Shown in pieces: positions 18,330-26,713 of a stretch of 64,000 nt of DNA. The notes below the pieces were generated by a model that worked only from the letters and a program-made list of their open reading frames with translations, searched no databases and was not told the origin of the DNA. The first letter of the stretch is position 1, and each line of letters starts with the position of its first letter. Source of the DNA: an uncultured Allomuricauda sp. (lineage in GTDB: Bacteria > Bacteroidota > Bacteroidia > Flavobacteriales > Flavobacteriaceae); contig NZ_CANMOO010000002.1 in NCBI RefSeq assembly GCF_947499585.1, forward strand, positions 186,001 to 250,000, given 5' to 3'. Both the position numbers and the translations under genes were made by a program.

Positions 18330-18936
18330 CCTACTTTTAATCTTTACACGCAATCCAGAGCTTGGAAAATGCAAGACAAGATTGGCTGCAAAAGTGGGAG
18401 ATAAAACAGCTTTGGAGATTTATGAATTTTTGCTTGCGTATACAGTCTCCTTTACCAAGGAGCTGGAAGCAGGAAAACAGGTGTTTTATTCTGAAGCTAT
18501 TTGGGAAAATGACCTATGGGACAACCATATCTATCAAAAAAAGCTTCAAAATGGAGTTGATTTAGGTATTAGAATGCAGAATGCTTTTCTAGATGGCTTT
18601 AGCTCAGGCTTTGAGAAAATTATTGTTATTGGAAGCGATATGTACGACCTTTCCCAAGAGGATTTGGAAAGGGCATTTGCAAAACTGGAAGACCATGATT
18701 ATGTAATAGGCCCCGCCGAAGATGGTGGCTATTATCTTTTGGGAATGTCCATCTTTAAAAAGGAACTGTTCAAAAACAAGGCATGGGGAACAGAAACCGT
18801 ATTATCGCATACCTTAGAAGACTTAAAAACTGAAAATTACTTTTTGTTGGAAGCTAAAAATGACGTGGACATTTATGAGGACATCAAAGATATTGAAGCA
18901 TTCCAACCCTATTTAAAACATATAGAGAATGACTAA
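18310..18936 (+). CDS. TIGR04282-type (DUF2064) arsenosugar-cluster glycosyltransferase
   Basis: A 208-residue GT-A-fold nucleotidyl/glycosyl transferase of the DUF2064 group. The N-terminal LLIFTRNPELGKCKTRLA motif, the IIVIGSDMYDLS segment and PAEDGGYYLLGM are characteristic of the family annotated as TIGR04282, which co-occurs with the arsenosugar radical SAM enzyme ArsS. The start appears to be TTG at 18310, since the conserved motif begins eight residues later and no ATG lies in between; the gene overlaps the rhodanese by 20 bp and the next gene by 8 bp. A role in arsenosugar or related sugar transfer is inferred from family association only. Confidence 0.8.
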   Translation: MNKTNTNLLLIFTRNPELGKCKTRLAAKVGDKTALEIYEFLLAYTVSFTKELEAGKQVFYSEAIWENDLWDNHIYQKKLQNGVDLGIRMQNAFLDGFSSGFEKIIVIGSDMYDLSQEDLERAFAKLEDHDYVIGPAEDGGYYLLGMSIFKKELFKNKAWGTETVLSHTLEDLKTENYFLLEAKNDVDIYEDIKDIEAFQPYLKHIEND

Positions 18937-19744
18937 AAAACAACTTGAAGAATCCGTTGAATATTTAAAAAAGAAGGGGTTTGAAGCTCCGGAAATCGGC
19001 ATTGTCCTTGGCACTGGATTGGGGCAGTTGGTAGATGAAATTGAAAACTCGATTGAAGCACATTATAATCATATTCCATATTTTCCGCTGGCCACTGTAG
19101 AGTTTCATACCGGAAAATTAATTTATGGTACCATAGCCAACAAAAAGGTGGTGGTGATGCAAGGCCGATTTCATTTGTATGAAGGATATGATTTCTTAGA
19201 TGTTACCTATCCCATTCGTGTAATGCACCAGCTTGGGATTAAAAAATTATTTGTTTCCAATGCAGCTGGAGCAATTAATCTCAATTATAAAAAAGGGGAT
19301 ATCATGTTGATAGAAGACCATATTAATCTTCAGGGAGGGTCACCTTTGGCATTTAAAAATGTTGCAGAATTTGGAGATCGTTTTGTGGATATGAGCGAAC
19401 CCTACGATCTAGACATGCGGAATAAGATTAATGCTATTGCAGAGAAAGAGGGAATATCGCTCCAAAAGGGAGTTTATGCCTCTGTAGTAGGACCTCAACT
19501 GGAAACAAAAGCAGAATATCGTATGCTAAAAATATTGGGGGCAGATGCCGTTGGTATGAGTACCGTTCCCGAAGTTATTGTTGCAAATCATTTAAGACTG
19601 CCCATTGTGGCTGTTTCTGTTTTAACGGATGAGTGCGACCCAGATAATCTAAAACCAGTGAATATCCAAGAAATCATTGAAATAGCAGGCAATACAGAAC
19701 CAAAAATGATACAATTGTTTAAAGAACTGATTAAGGTTATTTAA
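18929..19744 (+). CDS. Purine-nucleoside phosphorylase I
   Basis: Cleaves purine nucleosides with phosphate to the free base and pentose 1-phosphate. The 271-residue protein has the phosphate-binding GTGLGQL (about 28-34), HTGKLIYG, the SNAAGAIN block, and GPQLETKAEYRMLKILGADA with VGMSTVPE that contains the purine-recognition Glu. Length and motifs match trimeric inosine/guanosine-specific enzymes. The 8-bp overlap with the TIGR04282 gene suggests a dedicated task in this operon; removing adenine from a 5'-deoxyadenosyl arsenic intermediate would be logical for arsenosugar synthesis, but that is inference. Confidence 0.9.
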   Translation: MTKKQLEESVEYLKKKGFEAPEIGIVLGTGLGQLVDEIENSIEAHYNHIPYFPLATVEFHTGKLIYGTIANKKVVVMQGRFHLYEGYDFLDVTYPIRVMHQLGIKKLFVSNAAGAINLNYKKGDIMLIEDHINLQGGSPLAFKNVAEFGDRFVDMSEPYDLDMRNKINAIAEKEGISLQKGVYASVVGPQLETKAEYRMLKILGADAVGMSTVPEVIVANHLRLPIVAVSVLTDECDPDNLKPVNIQEIIEIAGNTEPKMIQLFKELIKVI

Positions 19745-19863
19745 ATAACATGTGTTATTGTCGCTAAGGTTGAATTCATTTTTTTATACAAAATTTGAAA
19801 GGTTAGGCCATTTTTTCTGACTTCTCTATGAGTGCTTTCAATTAGCCTCAAATTAAGTGACTC

Positions 19864-20763
19864 ATGAATATCATTCTAAATCTAATTTTTGGACTACTGC
19901 TTGTATCATGCGGTGGCAGCGGAAGAGTTAATTCTGATGTAGATTCAAATCAAAAAAGAGTAGAAATTGCAGCAGTCAACGAATCTATTCCATTAGAGAA
20001 TAATGAGTCTAAGCCCATCGAAATCGCAAAAGATACTTTTGAAATAGTTGAGGTACCAAAAAAAGCAATCACAGAGAAAAAAAATAAAATTGAAGAAGCA
20101 AAGCCAAAGGTTTTAGCATTTAACCATGATTCCTGGAACGAATTATTGAAAAAATATGTAGATGAAGATGGCAATGTGAATTATGCTGGATTTAAAAAAG
20201 ACATTGGCAGTTTAGAGACATACTTGAAACTATTATCCCAGAATGCACCTTCATCTTCTTGGAGTAAAAATAAAAAATTGGCATTCTACATCAACCTATA
20301 CAATGCGGCAACAGTTAAACTAATCGTTGATAACTATCCTGCCAAAAGCATAAAAGACATTCCCAATCGCTGGAAGAAAAATTGGATTTCCGTAAACGGA
20401 GACATCACTTCCTTGAATGATATTGAACATGAAGTATTACGCAAAATGGATGAACCAAGAATTCATTTTGCCATAAACTGTGCTTCCTACTCTTGTCCAA
20501 AATTGCTTAATGCAGCGTTCACTGAACAAAATATGGAAAGGTTACTTTCTAAAGCTACCATCGATTTTGTGAATGACAAAAAACGAAATCAGTTTGAAAA
20601 TGGCACTGCAAAGCTTTCAAGAATATTTAAGTGGTATAAAAGTGATTTCACCAATAATACTTCATTGTTGGACTATATAAATACATACTTGGACAATCCT
20701 ATAAGCAAAAATGCAAAAGTTGAATACCTGGACTATGATTGGAGCTTAAATGAAGCAAATTAA
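19864..20763 (+). CDS. DUF547 domain lipoprotein
   Basis: A 299-residue protein with a lipobox LLVSC (Cys16), a charged linker (about 20-85) and a C-terminal DUF547 domain (about 88-299). The domain shows INLYNAATV (143-151) and CASYSCP (206-212), its two most conserved blocks; the paired Cys residues are reminiscent of a papain-like or thiol active site, but no activity is established. It overlaps the TIGR04283 gene by 14 bp and follows the nucleoside phosphorylase by 119 bp. A second DUF547 gene lies at 25754-26476 on the other strand. Confidence 0.82.
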   Translation: MNIILNLIFGLLLVSCGGSGRVNSDVDSNQKRVEIAAVNESIPLENNESKPIEIAKDTFEIVEVPKKAITEKKNKIEEAKPKVLAFNHDSWNELLKKYVDEDGNVNYAGFKKDIGSLETYLKLLSQNAPSSSWSKNKKLAFYINLYNAATVKLIVDNYPAKSIKDIPNRWKKNWISVNGDITSLNDIEHEVLRKMDEPRIHFAINCASYSCPKLLNAAFTEQNMERLLSKATIDFVNDKKRNQFENGTAKLSRIFKWYKSDFTNNTSLLDYINTYLDNPISKNAKVEYLDYDWSLNEAN

Positions 20764-21460
20764 ATCCAAAACGATCAGCATTCTCATCCCCGTACTCAAC
20801 GAGGAAGCTTATCTGGGCAAATTACTGAAACATTTAAATTACAATAGCACCACAAAAAGTGTTTTGGAGGTGATTTGCATTGATGGTGGCAGTAGAGATA
20901 AAACCGTCGAAATTGCATTAGAACATGGTGCAGTGGTGATTCATTCTAAAAAAGGTCGTGCAAGACAAATGAACGCCGGCGCCAAACATGCTACGGGAGA
21001 AATTCTTTACTTTTTACATGCAGATACCTATCCGCCAAAAGACTTTGACAAACTTATTCTAGATGCCATTGAGCAAGGTCATCAATCTGGATGTTTTAGA
21101 ATGCAGTTTGATACTAAAAATCCCATCCTACGTACTTTTGCTTGGCTATCAAGAATAAACCATACGTTGTGCAGAGGTGGCGATCAGTCACTTTTTATTA
21201 AAAGAAAGTTGTTTCATGAAACCGAGGGATTCAATGAGGACTATCTAATCTATGAAGACACGGAGTTTATTCAGAGGCTCTATAAGCAGACATCGTTTAA
21301 AATTCTTCCAGAACATGTAATTACCTCAGCCAGAAAATACCGGGAAATAGGATGGATAAAAGTGCAGTTCCATTTTGCAATGATTCACCTAAAAAGCTAT
21401 TTTGGAGCTGGACCGGATGAACTTTTTCAATACTATTCAAAACACTTCTTGAATCCATAG
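20750..21460 (+). CDS. TIGR04283-type arsenosugar-cluster glycosyltransferase (GT2)
   Basis: A 236-residue GT2 family enzyme. The nucleotide-sugar binding start SILIPVLNEEAYL, IDGGSRDKT, the DxD-like HADTYPP and a FNEDYLIYEDTEFIQR catalytic segment are all visible. The segment KKGRARQMNAGA is typical of the TIGR04283 family, the second transferase associated with the ArsS radical SAM clusters. Together with the TIGR04282 gene in the same operon it forms the pair found in such clusters. Sugar donor and acceptor are unknown. Confidence 0.82.
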   Translation: MKQIKSKTISILIPVLNEEAYLGKLLKHLNYNSTTKSVLEVICIDGGSRDKTVEIALEHGAVVIHSKKGRARQMNAGAKHATGEILYFLHADTYPPKDFDKLILDAIEQGHQSGCFRMQFDTKNPILRTFAWLSRINHTLCRGGDQSLFIKRKLFHETEGFNEDYLIYEDTEFIQRLYKQTSFKILPEHVITSARKYREIGWIKVQFHFAMIHLKSYFGAGPDELFQYYSKHFLNP

Positions 21461-21464
21461 AATG

Positions 21465-22397
21465 CTAGTTTTCTATTTCTAGGTCAGCATAATCCTTAAG
21501 AATACCGTTGGTAATCAAGCTTGCAAAAGACTTTTTATCAGAATGCACGGAAATTCCATCTTTTCCAACAGTTTTAGAACTGCCATCTATAGTTAATAAG
21601 CTTACAGCGGGTAAGGTATTTTTAGCCAAATAGAGGCTATTCTTGTCTTTAAAAATCATGTTGATATCCTTATAAGAACGGTTTGAAATGCTGTTTTCTT
21701 TAAAGACATTTTGGATGTTTTGAGCGAAACGTTGCCCTTTTTCACTTTTGTTATGATGGTAAACAGCTACGTCCATGTTCCCGTTCTTTATTAAACCATT
21801 TGCCCTGATGATTAGCAGTCTCTGGTATTTTCCGGTATTTTGCAAGTAGCGCTTATTAATGGTTTCAACATACCAACCCATTTTTTCCACTTCCGTCAAA
21901 GACTCACTATTGGCAAACTTTTCATCTTTATTTTCTATAATAAAAACCGTTGCGCCATGAACCATAAGATCTGCTGCCAAGCTCTTGGTAATATCACTTA
22001 CAAATTTGTTTTCCTCCCTGGTCTGGTTTTCTGCTATTAAATAGTAGACAGCATCTTTAAGTGTCTTACTTTTATGTGACATAGTGGCAAGCTCGGTATC
22101 GAAAATAGGGTTTTCAGTTCCTTCAGCTATTTGTACCCTCACTCCAGTATTTTTAAAAGAGTCCATTGCCTTAGGAATTCTATATTCCCTGCCCACATGC
22201 AACATACTTCCATCTTTAATATCCTTGGTATTCAAAGTGATGAATGCTTCGTAGTACTTAACGGGGTCTAGCCCTTGTTTTCTAAGTATAGAAAAGATTC
22301 CGTCCCCTTTCTCTGCAGTAACAGTATAATAATTATCCTGTGCAAAAAGCATAAAAGACATACTTATCCAGAGCACAAATGCCAATAATAGTTTCAT
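21465..22397 (-). CDS. LysM-like exported protein, possible degenerate amidase
   Basis: A 310-residue exported protein. The start is placed at the ATG complementary to 22395-22397, which begins the signal peptide (1-20, ending MLFAQ); the upstream frame extension has no signal character. Residues about 22-75 resemble a LysM-type module (GDGIFSILRKQGLDPVKYYEAF). The remainder has the rhythm of an N-acetylmuramoyl-alanine amidase (VYHHNKSEKGQRFAQNIQ, then LPAVSLLTIDG), but the usual zinc-binding His/Glu set is not evident. Probably envelope located; enzymatic activity is doubtful. It is the last gene of the leftward cluster and has its own promoter. Confidence 0.6.
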   Translation of the reverse strand: MKLLLAFVLWISMSFMLFAQDNYYTVTAEKGDGIFSILRKQGLDPVKYYEAFITLNTKDIKDGSMLHVGREYRIPKAMDSFKNTGVRVQIAEGTENPIFDTELATMSHKSKTLKDAVYYLIAENQTREENKFVSDITKSLAADLMVHGATVFIIENKDEKFANSESLTEVEKMGWYVETINKRYLQNTGKYQRLLIIRANGLIKNGNMDVAVYHHNKSEKGQRFAQNIQNVFKENSISNRSYKDINMIFKDKNSLYLAKNTLPAVSLLTIDGSSKTVGKDGISVHSDKKSFASLITNGILKDYADLEIEN

Positions 22398-22425
22398 AGT
22401 TATGTGTTGTTGCAGGGATGCTTTG

Positions 22426-22455
22426 CAAATATGATAAAAATCGATGAAATGCAAA
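22426..22455 (-). promoter_or_regulatory. Promoter of the LysM-like gene
   Basis: On the minus strand TTTG (22452-22455) and CATATTTG (22426-22433) are separated by 18 bp, a match to TTTG-N19-TAnnTTTG with one deviation. The twin repeat at 22439-22470 overlaps the spacer and the -33 element. Confidence 0.5.
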
Positions 22456-22470
22456 AATCATCGATGAAAT
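22439..22470. repeat. Twin ATCGATGAAAT repeat over a promoter
   Basis: Two direct copies of ATCGATGAAAT, 20 bp apart from start to start (about two helical turns), lie on either side of the -33 element of the LysM-like gene promoter. The spacing suggests an operator for a dimeric regulator. Confidence 0.5.
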
Positions 22471-22483
22471 ACATTTAAAAAAA

Positions 22484-23746
22484 TTAAAAATACTGGCCGA
22501 TTCCGAAAACTATTCCTCTGGAAGCCTCGTTGGTAATGCCATGACCATAGTCTATCCTAAAAATTGCATTAAAAATCTTTTTGTGAATAAATCTGAGCCC
22601 AACTCCAGGGTAAATCCTTAAATTTTGATCGTCTCCAAAGTCGCTGAAATCTCCTCCAGGGTTTCTCCATGTACCTCCATCAATAAAAACATTGCTCTGA
22701 AGTACAAACCAATCTTTATCAATAAGTGTATGTCTGTATTCAGTGTTTAGAACGATAGCCCCAGTACCTCTATCAATCGTATTTCCAACTCCCCGGATAT
22801 TTAAGTTATTGTCTACTGCAAATGGCGCAAATGGCGTATCCAAATTACTGGAAAGTCCTAAACGCAGTCTATTTGCCCAATTTCCTTTTTGGCCTACCCT
22901 AAAAAAATAAGTAAAATCATTAAAGCCAATCATAAATTCTGGCAGCTGCTCATTGGCACTATTGACATATTGAAGATTGAGGGCGCTCTTAAAACCAGAT
23001 AAATATTGATAATAGTATGTAATAGCATCATAATTATAAATAAACTTGAACAAGTGCTTATTTACATTCAAAGCCTGCGGAACATCTGGATCTGTGCTTC
23101 CAAAAAGGTATCTATAGTCCTCAGTAAAAAAATTAACCCCAAACTCCAATCTATGCTTAAAGTTTATCTCATAAAGTCCAAGAACTTCAAAAGACTCATT
23201 GTTGTATTTATAATCTGCAGTGCCATTATCAAGAAAAACAGGTTCTTGGGTTGTTAAATCTTGATAGCTTAATGCCAATCCCAGTTTATTACTGAATAGG
23301 TACGGAGCTCTAAGATTGGCTCCAATAGAATTAAAAACATCCCTTTGGTAAAATCCCCCTAGCGTAATGTTGTTTCCAAAAACATTGAATTCCTGCAGCC
23401 CAATTCTAAATGCAAATTCATCGTTACTAGAAGTATATACGCTGGCAAAAGGAATTAGTGTAAAGTTTTCCTCTATACCATAAAAAACATTGTAATCACC
23501 TTCCGTATTTGCTGGAAAAACTTGAAAGTAAGCGTGAGATACAGAGGGTAATCGCTTTAACCTGTATATGTCTTCTTCAATAAGTGAAGAATCCAATTCC
23601 ATTCCCGCTTTAAGCTTTGTGATTTTTTTTATAAAAGCTGTTTTGGTTCTTTTGTTTCCTTGAACTTTTACATCAACAACTTTACTTTGACTATATCCCT
23701 TGCCTGCTAATAGCATAAGAAAAAAAGCAAAGGCAATACGCATCAT
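22484..23746 (-). CDS. BamA/TamA-family outer-membrane protein with one POTRA
   Basis: A 420-residue Omp85-superfamily protein. After a signal peptide (about 1-20) comes one POTRA-like domain (about 22-85; DVKVQGNKRTKTAFIKK and LKRLPSVSHAYFQV), then a beta-barrel. INAIFRIDYGHGITNEASRG near the C-terminus fits the last barrel strands. The barrel carries the RGVGNTIDRGTG segment equivalent to the conserved lid-loop region. The short POTRA region distinguishes it from the housekeeping BamA (five POTRAs). It may export or insert a specific partner; the GH113-like lipoprotein encoded 17 bp upstream is one candidate. Confidence 0.8.
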   Translation of the reverse strand: MMRIAFAFFLMLLAGKGYSQSKVVDVKVQGNKRTKTAFIKKITKLKAGMELDSSLIEEDIYRLKRLPSVSHAYFQVFPANTEGDYNVFYGIEENFTLIPFASVYTSSNDEFAFRIGLQEFNVFGNNITLGGFYQRDVFNSIGANLRAPYLFSNKLGLALSYQDLTTQEPVFLDNGTADYKYNNESFEVLGLYEINFKHRLEFGVNFFTEDYRYLFGSTDPDVPQALNVNKHLFKFIYNYDAITYYYQYLSGFKSALNLQYVNSANEQLPEFMIGFNDFTYFFRVGQKGNWANRLRLGLSSNLDTPFAPFAVDNNLNIRGVGNTIDRGTGAIVLNTEYRHTLIDKDWFVLQSNVFIDGGTWRNPGGDFSDFGDDQNLRIYPGVGLRFIHKKIFNAIFRIDYGHGITNEASRGIVFGIGQYF

Positions 23747-23763
23747 AGTCTATTATACAATAA

Positions 23764-24780
23764 TTAGAATTTAGATTCTTGCAAGGTTGTATAGTGTTTA
23801 CGAATTACCGATTCTGCAGGTTTATTCTGTGGCGTGAATCTATTGTCCTCTTCTCCTCCTGAAACGTCATGGTGAATAAACCATTTCCAGACAAAGCCTC
23901 CAGCAAACCAATCTTCCTTCCAAAATTCTTCAAAAATTGCTTGGGTCGCATCGGCTTGTGCTTCGAGATTTACATCCATTTTGTTCCTATCTACCAACCA
24001 TGGTTTTTTGGCGGTGTAATCCATACTGCGATATCCAAACTCCGTAAAAAGGATTGGTTTTCCATTTCTTTCTGATAAATCCACCAATTTGGACTTCCAA
24101 CGCTGCCATCCAGATTTCAATTCCTTCATTGTTGGGTAACGCTCCTCTGACAATGGAAAATACGCATCCACTCCTATATAATCCAACTTTTCCCAAAAAG
24201 GTGTTCTTGAATATTCGTCCCAATTAGCGGCATAGGTAAGTTTACCGCTATAAATATTTCTCACTTCATCAACCAAATCTTGCCAATACTCAGGTCTATT
24301 CTTTACAAATTCTTCCAATTCGGTTCCAATACAATAAATATCAGCTTTAGTTTCTTCAGCCAGATGCGCATAGGCCAAAATGAACTTGCTATAGGATTCT
24401 TCGAAAGTTTTCCAATCTTCTTCGGATTTCATTGTCATATCTCCCGTAAACTCCCCTCTCCATACCCAAATTTGAGGTTTCAGCATTATCTTGACCCCAT
24501 TTTTATGCAGTAGTTCAATGTACTGTCGTGCCCCTCGTTTTGTTTCGCCAAACCATTGTCTGTCTGTATCAAAAATTATATTGGGCGAATTTAAAGTCCT
24601 AGCGAAACCAAAAGGCATTACCGCAGCATAATTGGCATTTACTTCTAGGACGGGATCTACATGAACCTGAGTAACCTCATCTCTGGAACCGACAAAGCTA
24701 ACCCCGTTTATTTTTTCTATATTTTGACTATTGCATGAAAACTGAAGTAGACATAAGCAAAGGAGCCCTAATCTTTTCAT
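23764..24780 (-). CDS. GH113-like glycoside hydrolase lipoprotein
   Basis: A 338-residue TIM-barrel hydrolase with a lipobox QFSC (Cys16), predicted to be anchored in the envelope. IGTELEEF (151-158) and FTEFGYRS (245-252) supply the two carboxylates expected at the ends of strands 4 and 7 (about Glu154 and Glu247) in GH113-type beta-mannanases and relatives. The flow of the barrel, including MLKPQIWVWRGEFTGDM and YIGVDAYFPLS, also fits that family. Substrate is unknown; beta-mannan or a cell-surface glycan is possible. It sits between an outer-membrane protein gene and a BamA-like gene. Confidence 0.75.
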   Translation of the reverse strand: MKRLGLLCLCLLQFSCNSQNIEKINGVSFVGSRDEVTQVHVDPVLEVNANYAAVMPFGFARTLNSPNIIFDTDRQWFGETKRGARQYIELLHKNGVKIMLKPQIWVWRGEFTGDMTMKSEEDWKTFEESYSKFILAYAHLAEETKADIYCIGTELEEFVKNRPEYWQDLVDEVRNIYSGKLTYAANWDEYSRTPFWEKLDYIGVDAYFPLSEERYPTMKELKSGWQRWKSKLVDLSERNGKPILFTEFGYRSMDYTAKKPWLVDRNKMDVNLEAQADATQAIFEEFWKEDWFAGGFVWKWFIHHDVSGGEEDNRFTPQNKPAESVIRKHYTTLQESKF

Positions 24781-24826
24781 AGTTAAAAAATTAAGACTCC
24801 TAAAATAATCTTTTAAGGCTTAGTCT

Positions 24827-25732
24827 TTAAAAAATAGCCCGTAATCCTATGTTAAATGTTTCTCCTAGACCCGTGTTGCTACCTCTCACAAAATTGGTGT
24901 ATAGTCCTTCAATATTTAAAGCTTGGGTCAATTGATATTTAACACCACCTCCTAAAGCTGTGAAATCTTGTGCAAAATCGTTCCCTAAATCCAAACGCTG
25001 TGAATGTTGTGCCAAGGCCAAAACTGTAAACTTAGAGCTTGGAAAGTAACTAAGAAATACTCCTGGTGTCAGATTCAAACTGTTATTGGCAAAACTTTCT
25101 TCCTTGTCGCCAAAACTCAATTCTGTATTCAGTTCTGTAAACAGTTGCCATTTATCTCCAGGAAAGGTGTGATCATAGAAAAACCTATTCTGCCATATAT
25201 ATCCATTTTGATCCAGAAACACACCACCATTACCATTTACAGGCAAGAAATCTTCTGTTTCATTATCTACTAAAGGAATAAAGAATGAACTCTGGATTGA
25301 AAAATTACTTACTGAAGCGAATGGCACAAATTTTATTGAGGGAGCAAATGACGTAAGTCCAGAACGTGCTGTTCCCGTTTCACCATCAAATTTAAATACA
25401 TCTAAAGCACTACGATCTGCCACTACGTTGGAACGAAATTCGAAAATAGCTCCAACATTCCATCTTTTGTTTGATCCAACCCCAGTATAAACTTCTAGAG
25501 TAGATGTAAAAAATGTTTGTCTAGGTTCCGTTCCATCAGAAAATGTACTCTCCGTTTGGGTGTAAAGGTTGTTGAACCATTTAAGGTCCCATTGTCCTTT
25601 TCCAATTAGCTTTGATGGGGTATATTGTTGAATATTACTTCTGCTTTGGTTATCAGTATCATCTTGTGAAAATCCTATAAAAGAACACATAAGAATTCCT
25701 GACAATAGTATATAGTTTTTAAAATTTTTCAT
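24827..25732 (-). CDS. Outer-membrane beta-barrel protein, function unknown
   Basis: A 301-residue protein with a signal peptide (1-22, ending GFSQ) and repeated amphipathic strands ending in FNIGLRAIF, the aromatic C-terminus typical of outer-membrane barrels. The pattern around QQYTPSKLIGKGQWDLKWFN and later SIKFVPFASV is recurrent in Bacteroidota proteins annotated only as barrels or putative transporters. It follows the DUF547 gene by 21 bp and precedes the GH113-like gene by 46 bp. Confidence 0.7.
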   Translation of the reverse strand: MKNFKNYILLSGILMCSFIGFSQDDTDNQSRSNIQQYTPSKLIGKGQWDLKWFNNLYTQTESTFSDGTEPRQTFFTSTLEVYTGVGSNKRWNVGAIFEFRSNVVADRSALDVFKFDGETGTARSGLTSFAPSIKFVPFASVSNFSIQSSFFIPLVDNETEDFLPVNGNGGVFLDQNGYIWQNRFFYDHTFPGDKWQLFTELNTELSFGDKEESFANNSLNLTPGVFLSYFPSSKFTVLALAQHSQRLDLGNDFAQDFTALGGGVKYQLTQALNIEGLYTNFVRGSNTGLGETFNIGLRAIF

Positions 25733-25753
25733 GATTGTTCTTGTTTAAAATTT

Positions 25754-26476
25754 TTATTTGGTTTCGTTCAAAGTCCAGTCATAGGGATAGTATCCTACTT
25801 TGGTGTTGGAGTCTAATTTTTCTTTGCGGTATTGGTTAACAAAATCTACCAAGCTCTTTCCTTCTTGGGTAAAATCTTTATTGTACCATTCAAAAATTTG
25901 TGAGAGATTCACCTTTTTGTCCTTAAGCCTTACAAAATTTGAATTGTTTAAGGATAATTCTGTCTGCTTCTGTAATTGAGCATCCAAAATGTTGGGTAAA
26001 TAAGCATTACCTATTATTGGTGGACAGCCTAGTCCGGCGCAGACAAGTACAAAATGAAATCTGGCTTCTTTAGGGAAATTTGCTCTCAGCAACTTATTTT
26101 CAATATCATTTAAGGTCGTGTTCTTTCCACCAATATCATACGTTATCTTATCAAAGAAACCCGCTTTATCCAAAGGTGATTTTATAGGGTAATTATCTAC
26201 AATTCCTTTTATAACGGACAAATTGTATCCATTGATCCAAAATGCTTGATACGTATTTGCATCGCTTTTTGAAATTGAAATTGCCATAGCCAAATTTAAA
26301 AGCTCATTTAAGCTCTCTGGATTTGCTTTTATGTCTTTATAGGCAACTCTCCCATTTTTTACATAGGTTTTAAAAAAAGTATCTGTCTTAGTAAAGAACT
26401 CAGAAGTGTCTTGCGCAAACCCTATTTGAAAGGTAGTTGCAAGTAAAAAGGTGGTTAGTATTTTCTGTAATCTCAT
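25754..26476 (-). CDS. Exported DUF547 protein
   Basis: A 240-residue DUF547 protein with a cleavable signal peptide (1-21, ending GFAQ) rather than a lipobox. It has the same conserved blocks as the copy at 19864: WINGYNLSVI (80-89) and CAGLGCP (146-152), and the C-terminal YYPYDWTLNE that parallels YLDYDWSLNE there. The two are therefore paralogues with different anchoring. It is the first gene of the leftward envelope cluster, with 237 bp of non-coding sequence before the divergent FAD oxidoreductase. Confidence 0.82.
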   Translation of the reverse strand: MRLQKILTTFLLATTFQIGFAQDTSEFFTKTDTFFKTYVKNGRVAYKDIKANPESLNELLNLAMAISISKSDANTYQAFWINGYNLSVIKGIVDNYPIKSPLDKAGFFDKITYDIGGKNTTLNDIENKLLRANFPKEARFHFVLVCAGLGCPPIIGNAYLPNILDAQLQKQTELSLNNSNFVRLKDKKVNLSQIFEWYNKDFTQEGKSLVDFVNQYRKEKLDSNTKVGYYPYDWTLNETK

Positions 26477-26713
26477 CTTTTCAATTTTTTTCGTTGATTA
26501 AACTGCAGCTTCTGTCGCATCCTTTTTTTTTAACATACAGCACTTTTAACATTTTATGATTTATTTAAGAATTTATAAATCAAATACTTAGGCGTTCGTA
26601 TTTATGGAATAACCTTACGATAACCTTTAGAATTTAAATTCTTTCTAAATTAAGACCTCGTGTTAAGTTCCTATATTTAGGGACGACACATTAGCCACAA
26701 CCAATACAATCTC

